A DNA stretch of 50,431 nt from Saprospiraceae bacterium. Its GTDB lineage: Bacteria > Bacteroidota > Bacteroidia > Chitinophagales > Saprospiraceae. The stretch lies in the NCBI GenBank assembly GCA_026993525.1, contig JALWSS010000146.1, positions 1 through 50,431 on the forward strand, written 5' to 3'. The notes beneath the pieces were generated by a model, which saw only the letters and a list, made by a program, of their open reading frames with translations, had not been told where the DNA came from and did no database searches. Positions 10,301 to 18,600 of the stretch are shown one piece after another; the first letter of the stretch is position 1, and each line of letters begins with the position of its first letter. Made by a program: the position numbers and the translations under genes.

Positions 10301-10375
10301 GTGCAGGTTTGCGAAGAAAAAAAGACCCAACAGGAGGGGGATGTTCCGGGATAACAATTTGTACAAGTGTTTCAT
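7316..10375 (-). CDS. Secreted HYR-like multidomain protein with dockerin-like C-terminus (paralog 3, first in operon)
   Basis: A 1019-residue exported protein. The ATG at 10375 (MKHLYKLLSRN) is preferred over an in-frame TTG at 10405 because the signal peptide (hydrophobic LLLGLFFFA, cleavage near VKS-Q) follows it directly and because paralog 1 also begins MKH. The modules match those of its two downstream paralogs: N-terminal CPEEIVAN module, CPPDTVISC, CPGDLTISC, an ADGGDGVITF motif, a DQCGNQS module, then a CnaB-like segment and a duplicated dockerin-like motif (NGVTTFD, DVNNSGSITTFD). It stops shortly after KVGDVNNSANP with a short charged tail and no T9SS domain. A 60-base spacer separates it from paralog 2. 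It is probably the promoter-proximal gene of the three. Confidence 0.86.
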   Translation of the reverse strand: MKHLYKLLSRNIPLLLGLFFFANLHEVKSQVTLFCPEEIVANVPPGLCGSFLDYNTISFNASAPLIDTQYIPAPGFFFELGLNPVIITVTAENGDVGSCSINFNVVEYPEMHCQSSFNVTLDENCQYELAWEELLQPQAYGCPDDFMVDVLDNTGMPLGNIVDGSFLGQNWTFRVLNPSNSTSCTGTLVINTTPLPPAITCPPDTVISCNTPVNPSEFGGPLLTGCFDETQLNLTHNDVMVSSICDGDSIAFFLTRMWEAVDPFGNVTNCQHVITGRRITLSEVVFPPNYDGFDQPRIQCDPGVSYLTLTDTSMTGVPKVDGHYAESASCSFVVQYQDIVTQICGAYYKIERKWQVFDNCEGEVLNHTQVIYVVDEDPPAYSIPDSLFVSTDPICSPTSMLPPIDLQHECSGFEVQITTPFGTLATNGGPLNVPLIPGAYDVEYTVTDECLNDSTRNAKLIVAEGVVASCPGDLTISCDYYNDNLLVPLASGNNAVLSQFGDPVLFINCGFNVQQSVVTSVNGCGEGTITRSFEIETPGTPLTCNQTITVQHISDFEVQFPGDTSLICGTEALNAGEPAILNEDCENIVVSMVDSIVENPPAACYNILRTWTVRNLCVAAPDAPDNIPDPLLPSGNYADGGDGVITFVQTISVIDNTPPVFTNACNLPEVCIYGTGCSGEVEIPLPEFTECSPFELSVLSDLGVGQGPFPGVIPGDYSVTFSITDQCGNQSSCNTTLTVTDCLPPTPVCFTNVTAVVEDGDPPAGILTADELNGLSSDNCSTSLIFSFSDDIEDDTLMLNCDDVGNLNVQLWVTDEAGNQAFCETTVQVQGASACIPAEIGGTIRTELGAAIAQVQVSNGLGQTFTTGPDGTYFFTNPEPGMSITPVKNINVANGVTTFDAVLITKHILGSQELGSPYKMIAADVNNSGSITTFDLVLMRKVILSISDEFPNNSSWRFIPEDYVFPNPANPWQEEIPEILIFNNDPMITEYNFIGLKVGDVNNSANPLNFKEEETPGNK

Positions 10376-10763
10376 AAAATCGGTTTGAGAGCATTGAGTG
10401 ATCAATGATTGTCAGCTAAGCCGGGTTCTTCCGTAGAAGCGGTTATGTTGTCCTTTAACGGGTAATGGTAATGGCGGGAAAGTCGTCGTTCACCAAAGAG
10501 GATGGCGTTTTTGGGGTAGTTTGCTCTGTGCACTTGCCAGGTTAAAACACAAGCCCGAAAATATCCATTTTCATTGATATTTTGAAGCTTGTGGGCAAGA
10601 ATTGCTCTCAATAGGGTATTTACAAGCTTCCGGTTGACAAATGCCCTTCCATAAAAGCCCAAAAACTGCTTTCTTCGCGCCTCCGAAAATCAACCTGGAT
10701 TTCGCATACTTTTAGAGCCCTGGCGGTATGTAGAATTGCCGGTACACAGGAAAATCAACGGAT
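10376..10763. other. Divergent intergenic region between paralog 3 and leuS
   Basis: This 388-base spacer separates two divergently transcribed genes, so it should hold promoters for both. I see no strict TAnnTTTG on either strand; TACTTTTA at 10707-10714 on the plus strand is the nearest match and could serve leuS. It contains the nested hairpin at 10533-10599. An 86-codon minus-strand open frame here has no recognisable features and I do not call it. Confidence 0.6.
10533..10599. promoter_or_regulatory. 67-nt nested inverted repeat upstream of leuS
   Basis: Three nested arms pair: CTTGCC (10533-10538) with GGCAAG (10594-10599), CACAAGC (10548-10554) with GCTTGTG (10587-10593), and AAAATATC (10558-10565) with GATATTTT (10576-10583), leaving a 10-nt loop. 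The arms are seen directly. Whether it acts as RNA or DNA (operator, terminator or leader element) is unknown. It lies about 165 bases upstream of leuS and about 160 bases upstream of the divergent secreted-protein gene. Confidence 0.5.
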
Positions 10764-13625
10764 ATGAAATACAATCCCAGAGACATTGAGAAGAAATGGA
10801 AAAAGTGGTGGGACGACAACGGGGTGTACGAGGTTTCCAACACTTCCGGTAAGCCTAAACACTACGTGCTCGACATGTTCCCTTATCCGTCGGGAGCTGG
10901 TTTGCACGTCGGCCATCCGTTGGGCTATATCGCTTCTGACATTCTGTCCCGCTACCGTCGCATGCAGGGGTTCAACGTTCTGCATCCGATGGGCTATGAT
11001 GCTTTCGGCCTGCCGGCCGAGCAATACGCCATTCAGACCGGTGTGCATCCGGCGATTTCTACCGAACAGAACATCAACCGCTACCGGGCACAGCTGGAGA
11101 ACCTGGGATTCTGCTACGACTGGAGCCGGGAAGTGAGAACCTGCGATCCGGCCTATTACAAATGGACCCAGTGGATCTTCATCAAGTTGTTTGAGCACTG
11201 GTATTGCAACGATTCAGACAAGGCAAAACCCATCGCCGAGTTGATCGGTATCTTCGAAAAATCGGGCAATGCCAACGTGAATGCTGCCAGCTCCATTGAC
11301 CAAAGCTTTACCGCTGAGGAGTGGAAAAGCATGAGCAACAAGGAGAAAGACGATGTGCTCATGAACTACCGCCTGGCGTACCGCAAAACCACCTACGTGT
11401 GGTGGTGCGAGGAACTGGGAACCGTCCTTGCCAACGACGAAGTAAAAGACGGCCTCAGTGAGCGGGGCGGCTTTCCGGTGGAGCGCAAGCCCATGCTGCA
11501 ATGGAGCCTCCGGATAACGGCCTATGCCGAGCGCCTGCTCAATGACCTTCAGGAACTGGACTTTACCGAGTCCATGAAGAAAACCCAGTCCAACTGGATC
11601 GGTCGGTCCGAAGGTGCCAGAATGTTCTTTGACCTGGAGGGACACGATGAAAAGATCGAGATTTTCACCACCCGCCCGGATACCATATTCGGCGCAACCT
11701 TCATGGTGCTGGCACCGGAGCATCCGCTGGTGGAAAAAATCACTACCCCCGACCGGAAAGCGGAAATTGAAAAATACCTGGCCTATGTCAATACCCGCTC
11801 AGAAAGGGACCGGATGGCAGAAACGAAAGAGGTTTCGGGTGCCTTCACCGGGGCCTATGCCATCAACCCGTTCAACGGCGCAAAGATTCCGGTGTGGATT
11901 GCCGAATACGTATTGATGGATTACGGAACGGGCGCCATCATGGCCGTGCCGGCCGACGATGAGAGGGATCAGCGCTTTGCCGAAAAGTTCAACCTGCCCA
12001 TTGTGCAGATCATTGACAAAAGCATGCACCCCGGTGCCAGCATCGAGGACAAGGTGGGTGTAATGATCAACTCCGATTTTCTCAACGGCATGGAGGTGCC
12101 GGATGCCATCGAGGCCATTCTGAAGAAAATGGAAGACCTGGGCATCGGCAAACGCCAGGTAAATTACAAACTCCGCGATGCCATTTTCAGCCGCCAGCGC
12201 TATTGGGGAGAGCCCTTCCCCATTGTTTACGACACCGAAGGAGTGGCCCATGCCTTGCCGGACGATGAGCTGCCACTGGAGCTTCCGCCACTCAATGACT
12301 TCAAGCCATCCAAAGGTGCTGTGTCGCCCCTTGCCAGGGCCAAAGAATGGGTAAACCTCCCCAACGGTTGGACCCGTGAAACGGATACCATGCCCGGCTT
12401 TGCCGGCAGCTCATGGTACTTCCTGCGATACATGGACCCCCACAACGACAAAGAATTCGCAAGCCAGGAGGCGCTGAATTACTGGCGGGACGTGGATGTG
12501 TACATTGGTGGAACCGAACACGCTGTGGGGCACCTGATGTACAGCCGCTTCTGGCACAAGTTCCTTTATGACCTTGGCCTGGTGCCGACCAGGGAACCCT
12601 ATAAAAAACTCGTCAACCAGGGAATGATCCAGGGGGTGATCGAGAACCTTTTTATGCTCAAGGAAAAGGTGGACGGAAAGACCAGGTTTGTATGCGCCCG
12701 GCTCGCTGCCAAATTTGACGAAGGCGAACTCGTGAAAATCCCCGTGCTCATTGACTATGTGTCGGAATACGGCAGCGATGACTCTTACCTCGACCTCGAG
12801 GGAGTGAAAAAGTTCATCGCCTGGAGGCCGGAGTTTGCCAATGCCATTTTTGAGTCGGAAAGCGGGGTTTTTACCGAAGGAAAACTAAAAAGCGGGGATG
12901 CAGATTCCTTCCGTTTTTACACCTTTTCGGAGGTTGGAAAAATGTCGAAGAGCAAATACAACGTCATCAACCCCGATGACGTGGTGGAACAGTACGGTGC
13001 GGACTGCTTCCGCATGTACGAGATGTTTCTGGGGCCATTGGACCAGGACAAACCCTGGAACACCAACGGCATTGATGGCGTGTTCAAATTCCTCCGCCGG
13101 TTCTGGACCCTGTTCTTCGACAATGCCGGCGATTTCACGGTTTCTGAAGAAGCACCCGACAAGAAAGAACTGCGCATTCTGCACACCTGCATCAAAAAGG
13201 TCATCGATGACCTGGAACGCCTGTCTTTCAACACCTGCGTGAGTGCCTTCATGATCTGTGTGAACGACCTGAAAGCTGAAAATTGCAACAAGCGCAGCAT
13301 TCTGGAACCCATGGTCCGCTTGCTGGCACCTTTTGCACCGCACCTGGCCGAAGACCTCTGGCACAGATTGGGTAACGAGACGACCGTCTGTGATGCCCCG
13401 TTCCCGGAATACGATGAGGCCAACCTCGTTGAGGACACGGTGAAATACCCTGTCAGCATCAATGGTAAAAAACGGGACCTGGTGGAACTGCCTGCCGGGC
13501 TCAGCCAGGAGGAACTGCAAAAACTGGTTCCCGAACTGGAGGCCGTCAAAAAGTGGTCGGAAGGAAAGACCATCCGGAAGATCATTGCTATTCCCGGTCG
13601 CATCATCAATGTGGTGGTAGGGTAG
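10764..13625 (+). CDS. leuS: Leucyl-tRNA synthetase
   Basis: Class I aminoacyl-tRNA synthetase that charges tRNA-Leu with leucine in the cytoplasm. At 953 residues it is full length for a Bacteroidota LeuRS. The HIGH-type signature is HVGH at residues 48-51 after the typical DMFPYPSG segment, and KMSKS is at residues 726-730. The inserted CP1 editing domain is visible between them (TTRPDTIFGATFMVLAPEHP, GTGAIMAVPADDERD). The C-terminus carries the anticodon-binding helical domain (PFAPHLAEDLW) and the LeuRS-specific tail ending in IPGRIINVVVG. The ATG at 10764 gives the conserved start MKYNPRDIEKKWKKWW. Transcription appears to end at the hairpin at 13646-13678. Nothing unusual is seen. Confidence 0.98.
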   Translation: MKYNPRDIEKKWKKWWDDNGVYEVSNTSGKPKHYVLDMFPYPSGAGLHVGHPLGYIASDILSRYRRMQGFNVLHPMGYDAFGLPAEQYAIQTGVHPAISTEQNINRYRAQLENLGFCYDWSREVRTCDPAYYKWTQWIFIKLFEHWYCNDSDKAKPIAELIGIFEKSGNANVNAASSIDQSFTAEEWKSMSNKEKDDVLMNYRLAYRKTTYVWWCEELGTVLANDEVKDGLSERGGFPVERKPMLQWSLRITAYAERLLNDLQELDFTESMKKTQSNWIGRSEGARMFFDLEGHDEKIEIFTTRPDTIFGATFMVLAPEHPLVEKITTPDRKAEIEKYLAYVNTRSERDRMAETKEVSGAFTGAYAINPFNGAKIPVWIAEYVLMDYGTGAIMAVPADDERDQRFAEKFNLPIVQIIDKSMHPGASIEDKVGVMINSDFLNGMEVPDAIEAILKKMEDLGIGKRQVNYKLRDAIFSRQRYWGEPFPIVYDTEGVAHALPDDELPLELPPLNDFKPSKGAVSPLARAKEWVNLPNGWTRETDTMPGFAGSSWYFLRYMDPHNDKEFASQEALNYWRDVDVYIGGTEHAVGHLMYSRFWHKFLYDLGLVPTREPYKKLVNQGMIQGVIENLFMLKEKVDGKTRFVCARLAAKFDEGELVKIPVLIDYVSEYGSDDSYLDLEGVKKFIAWRPEFANAIFESESGVFTEGKLKSGDADSFRFYTFSEVGKMSKSKYNVINPDDVVEQYGADCFRMYEMFLGPLDQDKPWNTNGIDGVFKFLRRFWTLFFDNAGDFTVSEEAPDKKELRILHTCIKKVIDDLERLSFNTCVSAFMICVNDLKAENCNKRSILEPMVRLLAPFAPHLAEDLWHRLGNETTVCDAPFPEYDEANLVEDTVKYPVSINGKKRDLVELPAGLSQEELQKLVPELEAVKKWSEGKTIRKIIAIPGRIINVVVG

Positions 13626-13645
13626 GTCTTCCTTCGGTAAAATAA

Positions 13646-13678
13646 AAAAGGCACTCCGGTGGGTTCGGGGTGCCTTTT
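13646..13678. terminator. Bidirectional terminator between leuS and the haloperoxidase-like gene
   Basis: AAAAGGCACTCC (13646-13657) pairs with GGGGTGCCTTTT (13667-13678), one position being a G-U wobble, around a 9-nt loop. A/T runs on both sides make it work as an intrinsic terminator in either direction. It sits exactly between the convergent stops at 13625 and 13686. Confidence 0.85.
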
Positions 13679-13685
13679 CCATGCC

Positions 13686-15056
13686 TCACTTGAAGGGCAT
13701 TTCGTTGACCTTTCGTCCGATGTCAAAACCCATTTTCAGCCCCTCGTCGGCGTCCATCTGGTAATGGACACCCAGGTAAATTCCCGACAGGGCGTTTTCT
13801 TCAGCCATTTCGTAAAAAGAGGCGAATTCTCTGGGCATTCCGTAGAACTCCTGACGGCCTTTGTGGCTTTCGTCGGTCATGCCATAGCTGTAACCGAAAA
13901 TGTGGGACAGCACTTCGGCAGCGGCGGCCCCCATGGTGGCATGCCCGGAAGGATAGGCAGGAAAGGCCGGCGTGCTGGCAGCAGCCGGTAGCCAGTCTGT
14001 GTCTATCACCCTGTTGATGTAAGTGACAGGCCGCTCAACGTTGTAGGTGTATTTTGAATGAAAGGCCGCAATGGTGGCATCGTGCACGGCGATGGAGACT
14101 TTGGCAAAGGTGTAAAGGGCAGTTTCCATGTTGGCGTTTTCGCTTTCCAATACCTGGGAGGTGATGGAAATCCAGCGGGCGGCAGGTCCGAAGGTCAGCC
14201 CGGGATAGTCGTCGCTCCAGAATTGAGCTACCCACTCCTCGCTGAATTTGAGGTTGTCAACGGTATTTCTGACGGCCAGGGCCTGTGCATAAAACGGAGA
14301 AGTTTGCAACTGGCTGAAAGTCAATGGGGGATTGGCGAGTTTATCGGCAGCCGAGATGGTGAAGGTGCGCACCTTGCCCCATGAGGGAAACAACGCCGGT
14401 GTGTAATCGGGTGGGGTGGGTGTCCACAGACCGGGCCCTTCCGGCGGTTCGTAGCTGGAGGGATTCGGGTTGAGATAGCTGTTGTGGCCAAAACTGTCCT
14501 CACGGCACCAGTCCCACACGGCATTGGCCACGGCGATGCCAAACTCTTCGGAACGCTGGTAAATGGTGCCGCCTACTTTTTCGTGAAAGCTCTCAGAAAA
14601 ATCCTGTTGGAGTTCTGCAATTTTGAAGAGGTACTCATCCGCAAAGCCATCCAGAAAGGCATCGCTGGGAAAGAATTTCTGGAACAGGGTTGCATAAACC
14701 GCATTGGCCACACTGGGCCAGTGGTAATCGTCTTTTTGCACGGCCGTCGGCAAATTGAGATCCGGGTAAAGCTCCCTGAGCGATTTGAATTCGGGCATGC
14801 CCCGGGTGCAGGCTTCGTAGGCTGCAAAGTTGATGTAAGCCAGGGCCCGGGCTGACGGGCCTGGCCGGTAGCCCTTGGTATAGCGGTCTATCTCGAGGAA
14901 AAGCCCCATCCAGGCCTGTGGGACTTCGGCATCCTGATCGGCCACCAGGTCGTACGGCGACGGTGTGGACTTGTTGTCGGGGTTGCAGGCGTTGAAGAGC
15001 AAAACAGCAACGACAAGGGCAACCAATGCACTGAAATGTCGAATCGTTATTTTCAT
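13686..15056 (-). CDS. Vanadium-dependent haloperoxidase-like / PAP2-superfamily lipoprotein
   Basis: A 456-residue protein. I place the start at the ATG at 15056, directly before the signal sequence MKITIRHFSALVALVVAVLLF ending in a cysteine (NAC), consistent with a lipoprotein; a longer open frame upstream adds 37 residues without export features. The C-terminal third has the PAP2/haloperoxidase vanadate- or phosphate-binding motifs: K-x6-RP (KYTYNVERP), PSGH (AYPSGHATMGAAAAEVL) and a third motif GVHYQMDAD with its catalytic histidine. The arginine usually found in the third motif (S-R-x-x-x-G-x-H) is glycine here (SGIYLGVH). Members of this family are haloperoxidases or acid phosphatases. 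Which reaction this one catalyses, if any, cannot be told from sequence. It is convergent with leuS. Confidence 0.88.
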   Translation of the reverse strand: MKITIRHFSALVALVVAVLLFNACNPDNKSTPSPYDLVADQDAEVPQAWMGLFLEIDRYTKGYRPGPSARALAYINFAAYEACTRGMPEFKSLRELYPDLNLPTAVQKDDYHWPSVANAVYATLFQKFFPSDAFLDGFADEYLFKIAELQQDFSESFHEKVGGTIYQRSEEFGIAVANAVWDWCREDSFGHNSYLNPNPSSYEPPEGPGLWTPTPPDYTPALFPSWGKVRTFTISAADKLANPPLTFSQLQTSPFYAQALAVRNTVDNLKFSEEWVAQFWSDDYPGLTFGPAARWISITSQVLESENANMETALYTFAKVSIAVHDATIAAFHSKYTYNVERPVTYINRVIDTDWLPAAASTPAFPAYPSGHATMGAAAAEVLSHIFGYSYGMTDESHKGRQEFYGMPREFASFYEMAEENALSGIYLGVHYQMDADEGLKMGFDIGRKVNEMPFK

Positions 15057-15603
15057 GGAGGTTGAATTGTTCTTGACGATCTGAAATATGGCTACAGCCA
15101 CTGAAATGTCATAGAAGTATGTTCCGTGGGATGTGAACTTGAAAGGCGGGACTGGCCCGTTGGTCATCTTCCATAATTGCCCTGCAAATTAAGGGAATTT
15201 CAAAAGGAATACAGAATGACCGCAGATTAAAATAACCCCTTCGACTTTACCGGACAATTGTAGTGAAACACTCCGGCGCAAAGTTTTCGAACGCAGGCCG
15301 GTTCATGTGGGACTTTCCGTTCTGAAACTGATGCACTTAGACTAGCAAGGCGTCTTTAATGTCTGGGAACCTCATTCCTCAACTTGTTTTCGAAATTTTA
15401 AGCGCCCTCACAAATTTGATTATTTTTGCCCCGCTTCCAATTATAATCCCACCCCGAACAAGTTCTTGTTTGGCTGAATCGTACCTGACCCTTTAGTTCT
15501 TCAAACGACATGCTTTGCGTGTTTTTTGAGGCCGGCTGACAGAATCAGCGGCTGCCTCCTCGATTTTAACTCCACCAACCGAAAAACAGCTACTCCGGCT
15601 AAT
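15057..15603. other. Divergent intergenic region
   Basis: This 547-base spacer separates the haloperoxidase-like gene (minus) from the SprB-repeat gene (plus). In-frame extensions of both neighbours run into it, but they start at non-standard positions and lack export features. TATTTTTG at 15421-15428 is a good -7 element for the plus-strand gene. No RNA gene, repeat or further open frame is evident. Confidence 0.5.
15421..15428 (+). promoter_or_regulatory. Candidate Bacteroidota -7 element (TATTTTTG)
   Basis: Exact match to TAnnTTTG, about 175 bases before the ATG at 15604. No clear TTTG lies at the proper -33 distance, so this is only half of the consensus. Confidence 0.4.
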
Positions 15604-18600
15604 ATGAAACAACACTACGCAGCACTCAAAATTCTGGTATTTGGTCTAAGTTGCCTGCTTGTCTCTGATGCTCATTCGCAGTTCATGTTGACCAACCCCT
15701 CCGGCTGCAACATCCACCTTCCCATCTTCGACAACAGCTGCAACGTCAACCACCAGTTCCGGATCAATGCCGACGTGGTTCCGGGGCACAGCATGGGCGC
15801 TGATGTGTACCTGAAAGAAGTGCGCTTGATCATCTTTCACGAATGGGATGCGGACCTGGACATGCGGCTGATCTCACCTTCGGGCATTTCGGTGCTTCTT
15901 TCTTCTGACAATGGCGGCGGCAACGATCATTACGGCAATCCCACCAACGGCTTTTGCGATGAGTACACCGCTTTTCTTTCTCCTTCTTCGGAACTCTCCT
16001 GCACGGCATTGAACATCCAGGATGCAAACGCACCTTTCATCGGCAGTTTTTTACCCGAAGGAGATCTGAGTGCATTCAACGACGGCAGTGACCCACAGGG
16101 GCAATGGACCCTCGAAATTTGCGACGATGGCCAGGAACACTACGGGTTTCTGGAATACGCCGAACTGGTATTCGAAGGAGGAACCTGCATCCGGCCCACA
16201 GATACCCAGGTGTTGAGCGTAGATTCGAATTCGGTCACCCTTACCTGGCAGCCCGGCTCCAATTGTGGCAACACCATTCTGGAATACGGGTTCCCGGGCT
16301 TCACACCCGGCAGCGGAGTGGCCCCCGGCCAGGGAAATACCATCGCCGTCAATTGCCCGCCATATACGATATCCGGCTTGAGTCCGGGCACCCAATTTGA
16401 AGTTTACCTTCGGGAAAATTGTGGAAGCGGGTTTTCCCCCAACAGTTGTGTGGCCTCTTTCAGCACGCTTTGTTCACCTCCGCCTGCCAGCATTGTAGCC
16501 GATTTCGATACGCTTCAGACCTGCGACCCCATTTGCGGAGCGAAGTGTGAAATCAATGGATTCTGGTACAACGCTGCCAACGACGATTTCGATTGGCTGG
16601 TCAGCAACGGAGCTACCTCAACCCCAAACACCGGCCCCCTGGACGATGTGTCCGGCGGGGGCAATTACCTTTACCTGGAAGCCTCCGGCTCAGCCTGCCG
16701 CAACGGCAATGAGGCAGTTCTTCAGTCCAATTGTGTGACGGTGAAAAGCAGTGGCGACACCTGCGACCTCTCCTTTTATTACAGCATGTACGGCGTCCAC
16801 GTAAATGAGCTCCGCCTGGAGATAAGCGTGGATGGCGGCCTGACCTGGGAGCTGCTCTGGCAGGCTTCGGGGAATCAGGGGCCGGACTGGCACCGGGCAT
16901 TTGTAGGGTTGCCAGCCTACGACGGGCAGCTCGCTCAGTTTCGCTTTGTCGGGAGGGGCGGCAATGGCTTCAGGGGTGACATTGCCATTGATGAAATTGT
17001 CTTTTACGGCAGCATTGACAACGGCCCACCGGCTTACACCCTTTATGCCGATGCCGACGGAGATGGTTATGGAAATTCGAATATCTTCATTCGCTCCTGC
17101 CAGCCGATTTCGCTGCCGGGATATGTGACACAGGGCGGCGATTGCGACGACGGGGCCCCCTGGTTCAACCCCGGCGTGGCGGAAACGCCTTGCGACGGCA
17201 TAGACTTCAACTGTAACGGCTTCAGCGATGAGAATGACTTGCCGCCACCTGTTGCCACCGGCGATACCATTTGCAGCGGGGAAGCGGCTTTGATAGCTGC
17301 CAGTGCTGCCTTTGGCGGGCAGATATACTGGTTTGACTCCGACACTTCCCAAACAGCTATTTACCAGGGTAGCCAGCTTGCGCTGGCAATGTTGCCTCCA
17401 AACAATACACCTTCGCCGGTCGTGTACACCTATTTTGCCGAAGAGCAAACATTTTCAGGCTGTCAATCGGTCAGCCGGACACCGGTGCAGGTAGTGGTGT
17501 TGCCCAGCCCGGATGTGTCGCCGCTGGTGCCACTGGAAGCCTGCAAGGGCAGCACCGTTGACCTGGTTGCCGCTGACCTCGTGGATGCCAATGCCACCAA
17601 CCCCCAGATAAGCTGGTATGAAGCCATGCCCTTCCAACCGGGCAATGAAATCGCCACCGTTGTCACCGTCAATGGTTCGGCGGATTACTATGCCGTTGCA
17701 ACAGCGCAGGGGGGGTGCATGGACACCACAGTGGTGCACGTTGCGGAGTTGCCGACACCGGAGGCGAACATTTTTGGCGAGAGCCTGGTTTGCCGTGGCG
17801 ATTCTGCGCTGCTGGTTGCCTCTGATATTGGAAACGGACTGCCCCCGGTTCAGATAAGCTGGAACACCGGCTCGGTGAATGATTCCATCATCATACATGG
17901 CTTCGGTGAGGCGGGCCAGAGCGCGGTTTACGCAGTCACCCTGACCGGTTCCAACGGATGCAGTTCCAATGACACACTCGAGGCCCTGACCATCACCAGT
18001 GTTGACAGCGTGCAGGTAAACGTGGGGCCCGTCAGCGTTTGCGGTGGGAGTGATGGCAGCATTTCGCTGACGCCGCTTGACGGCATTGCTCCGTACAATT
18101 ACAGTTGGCCGGGGGGGCAGGCCATTTCATCTGCCGGACTCAACATCCCGGGGCTTTCGCAGGGCTCTTATGACCTGACCATTGTTGATTCTTCTCCTGC
18201 TGCCTGCCCCTTTGTCATTCCTTTTATCGTCGTAAACGGGCCGGCAGCGGTGGTGAATATTGACAAAATTGACCCGGTAAATTGCGCCGGGGAAAACGAC
18301 GGGTGCATTCAGCTGGAAGTGCTGGGCAACAACCCGTCCATCCTGTGGAACAACGGAGCCACGACGGAGACAAACTGCGGGCTGTCGGCTGGCACTTACA
18401 CGGTAACCGTTACCGAAGGAGGTTGTCAGAATATCTTGTCTATAGATGTGCCCGAGCCTCAGGAACTCATTGCCAAGCCCAACGCACATGCTGTGACCTG
18501 CCACGGGGACAGTGACGGTGCCATTGACCTGACTGTTTTCGGAGGTACCCAACCCTACCAGTTTGCCTGGAGCAATGGCAAGATCACCAAAGACATCGCC

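Noticed and set aside
255-10375. Cellulosome scaffold interpretation of the dockerin/cohesin-like motifs
   Set aside because: No carbohydrate-binding module or glycoside hydrolase is encoded in the window; the modules are HYR-like. Only a more general assembly hypothesis is kept.
10402-10662. 86-codon minus-strand open frame upstream of paralog 3
   Set aside because: It overlaps the nested hairpin, has no recognisable motif, and covers the region expected to hold divergent promoters.
10376-10763. T-box or other known leader riboswitch for leuS
   Set aside because: The T-box sequence and its antiterminator arrangement are not seen, and T-boxes are not expected in Bacteroidota.
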